DNA from: Arenibacter algicola | GTDB lineage: Bacteria; Bacteroidota; Bacteroidia; Flavobacteriales; Flavobacteriaceae | Direction: 5' to 3' | Length of the DNA: 64,000 nucleotides | NCBI RefSeq assembly: GCF_018860365.1 | Contig: NZ_JAHKPO010000013.1 | Span: 1 to 64,000, forward strand | Part shown: one piece after another, positions 12,274 to 20,989 of the stretch | How the letters are laid out: each line of letters opens with the position of its first letter | Position numbering within the stretch: the stretch's first letter is position 1 | Notes under the pieces: generated by a model | Told to the model about the DNA's origin: nothing | Database searches by the model: none | Seen by the model: the letters and a program-made list of their open reading frames with translations, nothing else | Made by a program: the position numbers and the translations under genes

Positions 12274-14361
12274 TTAGGTCATTTGATTTGGTGTTACCCG
12301 CATGATCCACATTTTATCGGTGTAAGTATCGTTTATCTTAGAGTAATAGGAAACCAATGCATTGTTCCAGGATTCGTGTCTCTTAAGATATACATATCTA
12401 TAGTTATTTTCGGGGTTGATAAAATAACTGGCACTTAATCCTTGGGCATTCAACATTTTCACAAATTTATTGGCATTATTTGCATTGGCAAATACATTGG
12501 CAATGATGTAATAACCAGTTCCCAGACCATTTATCTTGTACACTTTGGCCGTAGGATCATTGGAGGTTACATTGTCTTTAACCACAACATTTTTCTGAAG
12601 TTTGTCCAGGGCATATTGTGTTGATTTTTCCTTGATCTTGTTTACGTTATCCACATAGGCCTTATCGGCATCGGTGTAGCGGGTGTTGTCCACATTCATA
12701 ATCCACATATCCTTGGAATAGGTACCATTGATGTTGGATTTATGGGCGGCCAGTGCCTCTTGCCAGGTATCATACCTTTCTAGATAAACATATTTAAGAC
12801 CATTGTTGGCATTTTCGAAATAGTCTGCCCTAACTCCGTTATTGGCAAGTTCCGTTACAAATTTATTGAGATATTTTTCACCTTTATAGACATTGGCTAC
12901 AACATAGTAGCCGTCGGCTACCCCATCCAAATTCCTGAATATTCTACTCTTAATATTATTTTGTTGGGCTACCCTTGTAAACTCGTCCTGTTCGGTGTCT
13001 TCACTTTTTACTTTTGGGGTAATTTTGGTTTCAACAGTCCTAGTGGCTATAGCATCCTTGGGTTTGGCCACAGGATTTATAACGTTCGGTTTATTTTCTG
13101 TTGGGTTGGGCTTGGAATTATTGACCAAACCTCCGTTTTCATTATTAACGAGATACATTTTCTTGGCTTTTTCCTCAATGTCCGGACGCTTGCCCTGCGT
13201 TTCTTCGCGTACCATTTTCATTACCATTTCAAACCTGCGTTCCAAATCTTTCTGACGGTTGGTTTCTGATGAATCTTGACGGAACATTAACTCGGCCAAA
13301 ATTTCATCATTTTCCGCCAAAGCTTTCTTTAGTTTTTCTATTTCCAGTTGTTGTGCGGTAAGGGTATCTTCCTGTTCTTCTTCATTTTCCGCAAGTTCCT
13401 CATAACCTTCTTCCAACATTACACGATCTTCTGTAAGATTTGGGGTTATGGAGTAGGCAAAGGATATCTCATGTGTTAATCCAAAATTGTCAAAATTGTT
13501 GGACAGGCCTTTTTCCATGGTATACCCTAAAGAGAGCCTGCGGTTTATGTTAAATCCAATACCGGCAGAAGCGCCATAGAAACTATCATATCCACCTTGT
13601 AGCCAACCTAATTTGGGCAAGTCCAGGATAAGACTACCACCTAGGACTATCTCTTCGGTTCCAATTTTACGTACTCGTGCCAGGGGCATTAAACGACCTG
13701 CTTCAAAAATGCCGGTACCGTTTTCAAACTGATGGGTATATTGTAAATGTCCGGAGAAGGTTTTATCGCCAAATTCGGTTATTGTCTCACTGGTCTTTAA
13801 ATTATAGTCAAATAGGTTTTCAGCGAATACTCCAAAATCAAACTGGCCAAAAGAAATATTGAATCCTGGTTGAAAGGACAAAAGATTGGAATCCTGTAGC
13901 CCGTTTAAAGCGGGGTCATTGGGATCCAAGGCATTGGCTCTGTTCCTATCAAATCCACTGTTGTAATAAGCTAGGTTTGCCCCAAAGGTAAAATTGCTCT
14001 TATCACTTAATTTAATGCCATAGGCATAGTTGGCCATAACGCCGTAGTTGGATATTAGTCCTTCCCTTTGTGTATATAGGCTTAGTCCCAAACCACTGCG
14101 GTCATTGACACGACCACTGTAACTTAAGAAATAGTCTTGGTTGTTATCGTTAAAAGATACCGATTGGTTTCTGTGTAATAGATTTATATATGATTTGTCT
14201 TCCCTTACCGTAGAAAAGGTGGGGTTAATTAGAAATCTATTGAATTTTAGGAGGTTCTGTGAGGGAACATCGTAAGAAACAAACGGACTCTCTTCCTGCC
14301 CTGTAACCTTGGTTAGGCAGAGTAATAGAAAGATGATATATAAATAGTTTTTCTTAAACAT
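12274..14361 (-). CDS. PorP/SprF-family T9SS membrane protein with two SPOR-like C-terminal repeats
   Basis: 695 residues. Residues 1-21 form a signal peptide ending VTGQ. Residues of about 25-310 match the PorP/SprF outer-membrane family, starting with the typical Q..Y..NPA-like region (here QNLLKFNRFLINPTFS) and ending in a beta-barrel-like stretch. A charged coiled-coil segment follows (about 320-400), then a low-complexity linker. Two homologous repeats of about 80 residues end the protein, each with a GYY(V/I)(V/I)ANV start and a KMWIM-type end, resembling SPOR peptidoglycan-binding domains. SprF proteins are needed for surface display of SprB-type adhesins, which fits the adhesin gene downstream. 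The gene starts 6 bases after the stop of the type B cargo gene, so the two are probably one operon. Confidence 0.88.
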   Translation of the reverse strand: MFKKNYLYIIFLLLCLTKVTGQEESPFVSYDVPSQNLLKFNRFLINPTFSTVREDKSYINLLHRNQSVSFNDNNQDYFLSYSGRVNDRSGLGLSLYTQREGLISNYGVMANYAYGIKLSDKSNFTFGANLAYYNSGFDRNRANALDPNDPALNGLQDSNLLSFQPGFNISFGQFDFGVFAENLFDYNLKTSETITEFGDKTFSGHLQYTHQFENGTGIFEAGRLMPLARVRKIGTEEIVLGGSLILDLPKLGWLQGGYDSFYGASAGIGFNINRRLSLGYTMEKGLSNNFDNFGLTHEISFAYSITPNLTEDRVMLEEGYEELAENEEEQEDTLTAQQLEIEKLKKALAENDEILAELMFRQDSSETNRQKDLERRFEMVMKMVREETQGKRPDIEEKAKKMYLVNNENGGLVNNSKPNPTENKPNVINPVAKPKDAIATRTVETKITPKVKSEDTEQDEFTRVAQQNNIKSRIFRNLDGVADGYYVVANVYKGEKYLNKFVTELANNGVRADYFENANNGLKYVYLERYDTWQEALAAHKSNINGTYSKDMWIMNVDNTRYTDADKAYVDNVNKIKEKSTQYALDKLQKNVVVKDNVTSNDPTAKVYKINGLGTGYYIIANVFANANNANKFVKMLNAQGLSASYFINPENNYRYVYLKRHESWNNALVSYYSKINDTYTDKMWIMRVTPNQMT

Positions 14362-14367
14362 GGTGCA

Positions 14368-16635
14368 TTATCGTATTACTGTAATAGTACCTTTCTTTAA
14401 AGTTTCCTTGGCATTTTTAATGGTATAATAAAATACCATATTTTGTTTCGGGAATTTCATGGAAGCTTCCGGCCAGTTATTCTTGTATTGGTTCTGGCTA
14501 AGTACTTCCTCTCCTTTGTCGTTATAGATAATAACTGAAATATTGGGGTCTTTAGTATATGTATTCGGAATAATCCATTGGTCGTTGTAGCCGTCGCCAT
14601 TTGCAGTGATTACATTTGGGATACCAAAAGTGTCTTGATAGGAGGCGGAAAATGTTTTGGAAACCTCGCAATTGTTAACGGTTGCAGTTACCATATAACT
14701 TCCTTCCTGAGTAATGGAAACGGTGTCCGTATCACTCAACATAACACTGTTTTGGTCGTACCATTTATAGCTTGTGGCCCCACTGGCAGAAATTATTTTG
14801 CTGCCGCCTTCGGGAAATACCACCTCGTTATTGGTTATGCTAAGGGCTATCAAGGAGTCGTCCAAAGGAGAAACAATGATCTCATTGGATCTAAGATCAC
14901 AACCGTTTTTCTGTACTATTAGTTGATAGGTGCCTGGTGCGGTAACCGATAATGATTCGCTCAAGGTATTTAAATTTACGCCATCTTTAAACCAATCAAA
15001 GCTTTCACCCGTTAGTGTTGTGGTTGTTGAAATGTCTATTGTCTCACTGGAATTACATATTACTGTACCAGTGGATGATACGGTTAATGTTTCGTTGGTC
15101 AACAAACGTACAGGTAGTGCATTGGAAGTAGAAGTAAAACTGTCCAAGGTTCCTATAACTTTATATTCCCCGTTTTCACTAGTATTCGTTAAGCTGATAT
15201 TACTTCCATTGGCAGAGGCAATGTTGGCTCCGTCCCTAGTCCACTGGTAGGAGAAATTGCTTTTTAAATCTGCGGTTACATTGGTTTTGGAACCATCCGA
15301 TAGTACGGCGTTAATAGTACTTATTTCAATAGCTACGCTTGTATTAATACAATCGGTATATTCTGTAGTATAGTTGGTAATTAGCTCAAAGGAATCAGGG
15401 TTTACCACTGTTGTAGTTTCCGTGTTCTTGATGGCAGAGGTACAGGCACCACCACTTAATGTTACTTCTGCGTAGTAATTGCCGACAGCATTTGCTACAT
15501 AGGAACTATTTGTTGCCCCCGCAATTATGGTGTTATCCTTATACCATTGGTAGGTTACGGATGCGGCATCGGAAGAAGCAGTTAAATTGGCAGTTGCTCC
15601 CGGTAAGATGACCATATTGGCCGGGTTGTCCCTAGAGACAGTAAAAAGACCGGCATTGGTAATGCTTACGCTGTTGGAGGTTTCTGTACAAATACCATCT
15701 CCCTGTATCTTTACAGAATAGTCACCTGGAAAATTGGCGTCATTTGTATCTATGGAATAGGTATAGGCACCTAGGGTGCTTGGTTGAATAATTGTTGTTC
15801 CCTTGTACCAGGTGTAGGCAAGGTCCGGATAGTTCATATTGGCCTCAAGTGGCGCATAACTTTGACCTGAACACAATGCAGTTTCGGCCGGTGGGTTCAG
15901 TGCCAAGCCTACGCTTGTACCAATTTCAACCTCAATGGAGAGCGACTGTGTATTGGCGGATCCTGAACAGGTGGAACCGTAATCCAGTTCTACAACGTAA
16001 TAACCACTTTCCGAAACTTCAATGGATGATCCGCTTCCGCTGCTGGTGAAGGGTGATGTATTTTTATACCAATTATACCGATAAGTTTCTGGGTTGGGTA
16101 CATTGTATACTTCCAAGGTAGTAGTTCCCCCGTTGCATAGTTGTATTTTCTGTGCAGGAGGAGCTCCTGAGTCGCCCACTTCTCTAATGGCGAGCGTAGA
16201 GTTGAAATCTATATAGTACATTTCAAAGGCATCTGAAACAGGGCTTGTTTTGGCAGGACTGGTACTTCTTACCCTAAATCTGTAGGCATCTCCCCTTGTA
16301 TCCGTGGGCAGTGCAAATGAAAATTCAAAGTCGAAGTCCGAATTCTTGTCCGCTACCCTGGCCAATTCCTTGGGACTCCCAAAGGAACCAGTGGCATCGG
16401 ATAATTCCAATACAAATTCATTGTCACTGTTTACAGTAGGAAGCCAGGTGAAATTTATGTAGTATTCGTTAAATGTTGCAGATGCACAGGCAGCGGTCCA
16501 AACTGAGTTGCCCGCTAAATTTGGGTTGTCAGCAGGAGTAGGTTTGTTCAGAGTCTGTGCTGAAATTGAGCTTGCACCCAACAGCATCAATGTTAGAACG
16601 AAAATTAGTAGGTTATTTTTTTTGTTCGGGTTCAT
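14368..16635 (-). CDS. T9SS type B sorting-domain protein with Ig-like repeats
   Basis: 755 residues. Residues 1-26 are a signal peptide ending SISAQ. An N-terminal fibronectin-like region is followed by several Ig-like beta-sandwich modules, each with a WYK(N/D/G) core and a GxYxV end. The last 85 residues form the gliding-motility-associated C-terminal domain (type B T9SS sorting signal): it has the GIPNVITANGDGYNDQW motif, then a YNDKGEEV turn and a final KKGTITVIR strand. Such proteins are exported across the outer membrane by T9SS and handled through SprF-type partners. The gene is first in the probable operon with the SprF-like gene. Its function is probably as an adhesin or surface filament; no enzyme domain is seen. 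Confidence 0.88.
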   Translation of the reverse strand: MNPNKKNNLLIFVLTLMLLGASSISAQTLNKPTPADNPNLAGNSVWTAACASATFNEYYINFTWLPTVNSDNEFVLELSDATGSFGSPKELARVADKNSDFDFEFSFALPTDTRGDAYRFRVRSTSPAKTSPVSDAFEMYYIDFNSTLAIREVGDSGAPPAQKIQLCNGGTTTLEVYNVPNPETYRYNWYKNTSPFTSSGSGSSIEVSESGYYVVELDYGSTCSGSANTQSLSIEVEIGTSVGLALNPPAETALCSGQSYAPLEANMNYPDLAYTWYKGTTIIQPSTLGAYTYSIDTNDANFPGDYSVKIQGDGICTETSNSVSITNAGLFTVSRDNPANMVILPGATANLTASSDAASVTYQWYKDNTIIAGATNSSYVANAVGNYYAEVTLSGGACTSAIKNTETTTVVNPDSFELITNYTTEYTDCINTSVAIEISTINAVLSDGSKTNVTADLKSNFSYQWTRDGANIASANGSNISLTNTSENGEYKVIGTLDSFTSTSNALPVRLLTNETLTVSSTGTVICNSSETIDISTTTTLTGESFDWFKDGVNLNTLSESLSVTAPGTYQLIVQKNGCDLRSNEIIVSPLDDSLIALSITNNEVVFPEGGSKIISASGATSYKWYDQNSVMLSDTDTVSITQEGSYMVTATVNNCEVSKTFSASYQDTFGIPNVITANGDGYNDQWIIPNTYTKDPNISVIIYNDKGEEVLSQNQYKNNWPEASMKFPKQNMVFYYTIKNAKETLKKGTITVIR

Positions 16636-16738
16636 GAGATGTTGTAGTTAGGGGTTACTACCAGCTTTTATTGTTGATAATTGTCAGATAACTTTTTTCA
16701 AGATTTGGCAATACATTGAGTTACAAAGTATTCAACTA

Positions 16739-16825
16739 CAAATATGTTATATAATTATAATACTGGAAATTTAAAGTTGTAAGGGTATTTAAATCTGTTG
16801 TGAAACCCACTTTATTGTATGGTAT
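16739..16825 (-). promoter_or_regulatory. Conserved upstream block of the type B cargo operon
   Basis: Partner of the block at 11725-11811, read on the minus strand, about 105-190 bases upstream of the 16635 start. Shared islands are ACCATAC.ATAAA, TTTCACAACAGA, TACAAC.TTAAATTTCC and ATATTTGTA. The block also overlaps the region upstream of glnS, so the adhesin and glnS promoters are packed back to back. Confidence 0.5.
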
Positions 16826-16860
16826 ACGTATTTTATCGTCGGCCTTACCTGCATTTTCCC

Positions 16861-16868
16861 TACATTTG
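16861..16868 (+). promoter_or_regulatory. -7 element of glnS promoter
   Basis: TACATTTG matches the Bacteroidota TAnnTTTG element and ends 18 bases before the ATG at 16887. This placement puts transcription start after the upstream GTG at 16800 and so favours the ATG at 16887. No clear TTG at the -33 position. Confidence 0.5.
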
Positions 16869-16886
16869 CGCATCAAAAAGGAGAAT

Positions 16887-18572
16887 ATGAGTGAAGCATT
16901 AAAATCGCTAAATTTTATTGAGCATATCGTTGAGGAGGATTTAGGAAACGGCTTTCCCAAGGATAAACTAAGATTTAGATTTCCACCCGAGCCCAATGGG
17001 TATCTTCATATTGGACATGCGAGCTCAATTTGCCTTAATTTCGGTTTAGGGTTGAGGTATGGGGCTCCGGTTAATTTACGTTTTGATGATACTAACCCGG
17101 CCAAGGAGGAACAAGAGTATGTTGATGCCATTAAGGAGGATGTAAAATGGCTTGGTTATGAATGGGACACGGAATGTTTTGCTTCGGATTACTTTCAACA
17201 GCTTCATGACTGGGCGATTGAGTTAATAAAAACGGGTAAGGCTTATGTAGATAGCCAAACTTCTGAGGATATTGCCGTCCAAAAGGGAACTCCCACGGAG
17301 GCGGGAACACCAAGCCCGTACCGGAACCGTTCCGTAGAGGAGAATCTACAGTTGTTTCAAGGGATGAAGGATGGCAAGTTTAAGGAAGGGGAGCATGTCC
17401 TAAGAGCAAAAGTGGATATGTCTTCTTCAAATATGTTGATGCGCGATCCTATTATGTACCGTATTTTGTACAGGGCTCACCACAGAACAAATACCGATTG
17501 GTGTATTTATCCTATGTACGATTGGACACATGGGGAGAGCGACTATATTGAGCAGGTTTCCCATTCGTTGTGTACGCTGGAATTTGCTATGCACCGGGAG
17601 CTATATGATTGGTTTTTGGACCAAGTGGTAGATAAAAATTTGGTACGGCCCAAACAAAGGGAGTTCGCCAGGAGAAATTTTAGCCATACCGTTGTAAGTA
17701 AGCGCAAGTTGCTTCAATTGGTAGAACAAGGCTTCGTGAAAGGTTGGGACGATCCCAGAATGCCTACAATTTCAGGACTGAGAAGAAGGGGCTATACTCC
17801 GGAATCCATTAGAAATTTTGCAGATACCATTGGTATTGCTAAAAGGGACAACGTTGTGGATGTTTCCTTGTTGGAATTTCATGTACGGGAACATTTGAAT
17901 AAAATTGCTCCTAGGGTTATGGGCGTTTTAAATCCTTTGAAGGTTGTTTTGACCAATTACCCCGAAGGGGAGGAGGAATGGCTGGAAGCGGAAAATAACC
18001 CTGAGGATGAGGAAGCGGGGTATAGACAACTACCATTTTCAAGGGAATTGTATATTGAACAGGAAGATTTTAAGGAAGAGGCAAATAGAAAATTCTTTAG
18101 ACTAAAGCTCGGTGGCGAGGTGCGTTTAAAGAATGGCTATATTATAAAGGCCGATTCCTGCACTAAAGATACCGATGGGAATATTATTGAGGTACAATGT
18201 ACTTATGACCCTAAGAGTAAGAGTGGAAGCGGTTCGGAAGAAAGCCTAAGAAAAGTTAAGGGAACTTTGCATTGGGTTTCTGCCAAGCATGCCCTTAAGG
18301 CCGAAGTGAGGTTGTATGATCGTCTTTTTACGGATGAAACACCGGATGCACACAAGGACAAGAATTTCTTGGATTTTATTAACCCTGATTCCTTGCAGAT
18401 TATTTCGGCTTTTGTTGAACCAAGTTTGGCCGATGCTAAAATTGGGGAGAGGTTTCAATTTCAACGCATGGGTTATTTTAATATTGATCCGGATAGCAAA
18501 CCTGAGAAATTGGTTTTTAATAGAACGGTAGGTCTAAGGGATACTTGGGCCAAAATTCAAGAGAAAAACTAG
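16887..18572 (+). CDS. glnS: Glutamine--tRNA ligase
   Basis: 561 residues from the ATG at 16887. It charges tRNA-Gln with glutamine (class I aminoacyl-tRNA synthetase). The HIGH signature is intact at residues 41-44, following PPEPNGYL. The KMSKS-equivalent VVSKRKL lies near residue 270, and the C-terminal beta-barrel anticodon-binding region is complete. Length is normal for bacterial GlnRS. An in-frame GTG at 16800 would add 29 residues, but a -7 element at 16861-16868 and an AAGGAG stretch just before 16887 favour the shorter form. The presence of GlnRS in addition to GltX means glutamine charging need not depend on GatCAB. Confidence 0.97.
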   Translation: MSEALKSLNFIEHIVEEDLGNGFPKDKLRFRFPPEPNGYLHIGHASSICLNFGLGLRYGAPVNLRFDDTNPAKEEQEYVDAIKEDVKWLGYEWDTECFASDYFQQLHDWAIELIKTGKAYVDSQTSEDIAVQKGTPTEAGTPSPYRNRSVEENLQLFQGMKDGKFKEGEHVLRAKVDMSSSNMLMRDPIMYRILYRAHHRTNTDWCIYPMYDWTHGESDYIEQVSHSLCTLEFAMHRELYDWFLDQVVDKNLVRPKQREFARRNFSHTVVSKRKLLQLVEQGFVKGWDDPRMPTISGLRRRGYTPESIRNFADTIGIAKRDNVVDVSLLEFHVREHLNKIAPRVMGVLNPLKVVLTNYPEGEEEWLEAENNPEDEEAGYRQLPFSRELYIEQEDFKEEANRKFFRLKLGGEVRLKNGYIIKADSCTKDTDGNIIEVQCTYDPKSKSGSGSEESLRKVKGTLHWVSAKHALKAEVRLYDRLFTDETPDAHKDKNFLDFINPDSLQIISAFVEPSLADAKIGERFQFQRMGYFNIDPDSKPEKLVFNRTVGLRDTWAKIQEKN

Positions 18573-18598
18573 TATAAATTAAGTTTATACATTTTGAT

Positions 18599-18695
18599 AT
18601 AACAATTGGTATTTTCTATAAAAATTGAAGGCCACAGCTTGCGAATGCTGTGGTTTTTTTTTGGACCAAGGTAATTCCATAACAATTGGTATTTT
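18599..18695. repeat. 17-bp direct repeat pair bracketing the glnS terminator
   Basis: ATAACAATTGGTATTTT occurs at 18599-18615 and again at 18679-18695, exactly 80 bases apart, with the terminator hairpin between the copies. CAATTG is itself palindromic. Confidence 0.6.
18632..18662 (+). terminator. Intrinsic terminator of glnS
   Basis: Perfect 7-bp stem CCACAGC / GCTGTGG with an 8-base loop, followed directly by nine T residues. Confidence 0.9.
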
Positions 18696-18910
18696 GTGTT
18701 GCTGTAGGGCCTTTAATTAGTTTTTGGTTGGAATATTATCGATTTGGGCAGTTTGAATCAAAAGTTTGATGGATAGCGTCAATCAGTGATCTTTCTTTCC
18801 TTTAATTTTGAGTTTTACGTCCTTAGGAAAATTTCAGTGCTGAGAATTTCAATTTTAGAAATTTCCAAAGGGCATCTTAATTTATATTAATAACAATAAA
18901 AAAAATATTT

Positions 18911-19240
18911 ATGTCAAACGATAGTGGAAATACTTTATTAGCATTATTAACAGGTGCTGCCATAGGTGCAGGAATTGGAATTTTGTATGCACCCGATAAA
19001 GGGACCAAAACTAGAAAAAAGATCAAGAAGAAGGCCATGGAGACAACCGATGATCTAACTAGTAGAATATCCCATGCCAAGGAAGAGCTTACCAAAACGG
19101 CGGAGGCCAAGAAAGTGGATTTTGAGCAAAAGTTGGAAGAGACGATTTCCAATATGAGCTACAAAGCAGATGACATAATAACTGCCTTGGAAAAGAAGTT
19201 GGCCGATCTTAAGAATAAGAATGCACAACTGCAAAAATAA
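18911..19240 (+). CDS. YtxH domain-containing protein
   Basis: 109 residues. The N-terminus has a short glycine-rich hydrophobic segment (about residues 8-30, ending GIGILYAPDKG), which is the hallmark of YtxH family proteins. A long charged Lys/Glu helix follows, probably a coiled coil. In other bacteria YtxH-like proteins are linked to general stress responses and the envelope, but the molecular role is unknown. It is the first of three tightly packed genes (gaps of 11 and 6 bases) with a holin-like and a small DUF6327-type protein, a set analogous in layout to the proteobacterial ElaB/YqjD-YqjE-YqjK group. The ATG choice fits the YtxH N-terminus. Confidence 0.85.
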   Translation: MSNDSGNTLLALLTGAAIGAGIGILYAPDKGTKTRKKIKKKAMETTDDLTSRISHAKEELTKTAEAKKVDFEQKLEETISNMSYKADDIITALEKKLADLKNKNAQLQK

Positions 19241-19251
19241 GAGAGCATTAT

Positions 19252-19596
19252 ATGGCCTTAGAGGAAATTAGGGAAAATCTTTCTGAAGTTGATAGTGATA
19301 TTCGGTCCTATTTAGAAAATACCGGGGAGTATTATAAACTCCAGGGGTTTAAAATAGGTATGCGGACTATGACCTCCTTTGCCAAGATGTTGATGTTGGG
19401 AAGTATTGCCTTGCTTGCTTTATTTATGCTGTCTTTCGCCGCGGCATATGGCATTGGGCTGTGGTTGGAAAACACTTTTTTGGGATTTTTGTTCGTGGGT
19501 CTGTTTTATATTTTTATTGCAATTATATTTTATTTGTATAGAGATATATTGGACAAACCTATGTTAAAGAAGTTTTCAGAATATTATTTTGATTGA
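19252..19596 (+). CDS. Phage-holin-family / YqjE-like membrane protein
   Basis: 114 residues with an amphipathic N-terminal region of about 35 residues, then two strong transmembrane helices (about residues 40-65 and 75-100) and a short charged tail. This is the pattern of the Holin-X/YqjE family of small inner-membrane proteins. Despite the name these are chromosomal and not lysis proteins. It lies between a YtxH-like and a DUF6327-like gene in one operon, so a shared role in envelope or stress physiology is likely but unproven. There is no phage gene nearby. Confidence 0.75.
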   Translation: MALEEIRENLSEVDSDIRSYLENTGEYYKLQGFKIGMRTMTSFAKMLMLGSIALLALFMLSFAAAYGIGLWLENTFLGFLFVGLFYIFIAIIFYLYRDILDKPMLKKFSEYYFD

Positions 19597-19602
19597 TGAG
19601 TT

Positions 19603-19818
19603 ATGACAAAGCAGGTTTTTACTTCTTTTGAGGAAATAGATCAAAGGTTGACTATTTTAAAATTACAGAGGGAAATTGACAAGGAGCAGTTACGACTGCA
19701 CGTCAATAGGACAAAGGCTAATTTTTATCCCACAAATTTGTTGGGTGGGCTTAGTGGAATTGCCCAGAAATTAATTATCTCCTTTGTGGCAAAGAAAATA
19801 TTAAAAAGATTTAGCTAA
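19603..19818 (+). CDS. Small DUF6327-like protein
   Basis: 71 residues. An N-terminal charged helix (FEEIDQRLTILKLQREIDKE) is followed by NRTKANFYPTNLLGG and a hydrophobic amphipathic C-terminus. I recognise it as the short protein that regularly follows YtxH and holin-like genes in Flavobacteriaceae (DUF6327, as I recall; the number should be checked). It starts 6 bases after the holin-like stop codon. Function is unknown; a membrane-associated accessory to its neighbours is the natural inference. Confidence 0.7.
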   Translation: MTKQVFTSFEEIDQRLTILKLQREIDKEQLRLHVNRTKANFYPTNLLGGLSGIAQKLIISFVAKKILKRFS

Positions 19819-19840
19819 TTCCCTTTTTTAGGCTAATTAG

Positions 19841-19885
19841 AAAATCCTTTTACCATTTGCTTTAAACAAATCGTAAAAGGATTTT
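19841..19885. terminator. Bidirectional terminator between convergent genes
   Basis: Perfect 13-bp stem AAAATCCTTTTAC / GTAAAAGGATTTT, with an inner ATTTG/CAAAT stem in the loop. Runs of T follow on both strands. It separates the plus-strand YtxH operon from the minus-strand SPFH gene. Confidence 0.9.
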
Positions 19886-19905
19886 TATATAATGTGCTAT
19901 TTAGA

Positions 19906-20835
19906 CTATTTGGGGTCTTTCTTTTTATTTTGCGTTTTCATGGATTCGCCTATCATGTTACTGGCGGTAAAGGAGGCCACCATATTGTTGAGCATGTCGC
20001 TTCCGGCCTGTGGCGAATTCGGCAACAGTATTAAATTGGTGTTGGTAGCTTCCCCAATAGATTGTAGGGTATCATAATGTTGGGTAACTACAATGAGGGC
20101 AGAGGCTTCTTGGGAGTTTATACCCACTTTGTTCAATACCTCTACAGATTCCTCCAATCCACGTGCAATTTCCCTACGTTGATCGGCAATTCCTTGTCCT
20201 TGCAATCTTTTGCTTTCAGCTTCTGCCTTGGCCTTTTCAACGATTAGTATACGTGCCGCATCACCTTCAAACTGTGCTGCAATTTTTTCCCTTTCGGAGG
20301 CATTAATACGGTTCATGGCTTCTTTTACCTGTGCATCCGGGTCAATATCCGTTACCAAGGTCTTTATAATATCATAGCCATAATCCAACATGGCATCTTG
20401 AAGCTCTGTTTTTACAGCTATGGCGATGTCGTCCTTTTTTACGAAAACATCATCCAATTTCATTTTAGGAACTTCGGCACGGACAACATCGAACACGTAG
20501 GAGGTTATTTGATCATGTGGATATTCCAATTGATAAAAGGCTTCATATACTTTGTTCTTAAGAACAACATATTGGACGGATATTTTAAGTTTTACAAATA
20601 CATCGTCCAAAGTTTTGGTCTCAACAATGACATCCAATTGTTGAATTTTAAGCCCAACACGGGCTACAATGCGGTCTACCAGCGGAATTTTCATTCCTAA
20701 ACCGGAAGTTCTCACGCTATTGAATTTCCCAAAGCGCTCAATAATAACTGCGGTTTGTTGCTTAACAGTAAAGAAAGAAGAAAAAAGAACTACAAAACTG
20801 AAAAGTAATAACGGTATAAGTAAAAATGAACCCAT
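19906..20835 (-). CDS. SPFH/band 7 (stomatin-like) membrane protein
   Basis: 309 residues. One N-terminal membrane segment (about residues 3-23) is followed by a complete SPFH/band 7 domain: VKQQTAVIIERFGKF, then RTSGLGMKIPLVD, and LDDVFVKLKISVQY. A long Ala/Glu-rich coiled coil follows (about 170-240), with the stomatin-type AERE/AEAE pattern. The C-terminus is NLILLPNSP then a short tail. It resembles the QmcA/slipin group, which forms membrane microdomain cages and often modulates FtsH or other proteases. No NfeD partner gene is adjacent, which argues against the classical stomatin/STOPP operon. Confidence 0.88.
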   Translation of the reverse strand: MGSFLLIPLLLFSFVVLFSSFFTVKQQTAVIIERFGKFNSVRTSGLGMKIPLVDRIVARVGLKIQQLDVIVETKTLDDVFVKLKISVQYVVLKNKVYEAFYQLEYPHDQITSYVFDVVRAEVPKMKLDDVFVKKDDIAIAVKTELQDAMLDYGYDIIKTLVTDIDPDAQVKEAMNRINASEREKIAAQFEGDAARILIVEKAKAEAESKRLQGQGIADQRREIARGLEESVEVLNKVGINSQEASALIVVTQHYDTLQSIGEATNTNLILLPNSPQAGSDMLNNMVASFTASNMIGESMKTQNKKKDPK

Positions 20836-20989
20836 GATTTAGTGTTTAAGATTAGCTAATGAATTTACAAAAGACTTTGTAGATATGTGACAATTTTGGT
20901 AAATATGTTACAAATCTGATGATATACACTAAAATAGTGCTCTACTTATTTACTAAATAGATATTGGGCAGTCTACTAAACTCGCTATT

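Larger units (their letters stand above)
18573..18910. other. Intergenic region after glnS
   Basis: 338 bases holding an intrinsic terminator (18632-18662) and two copies of a 17-bp direct repeat that bracket it. No gene is visible. The promoter of the following three-gene set should lie here, but no clear TAnnTTTG element was found. Confidence 0.5.

Noticed and set aside
16800..16886. GTG start for glnS giving 29 extra residues
   Set aside because: A -7 element at 16861-16868 and a ribosome-binding-like AAGGAG place the start at 16887; the extra residues do not fit the family.
19252..19596. Holin-like gene as a sign of prophage
   Set aside because: No other phage genes nearby; the family is commonly chromosomal and sits in a conserved three-gene set.
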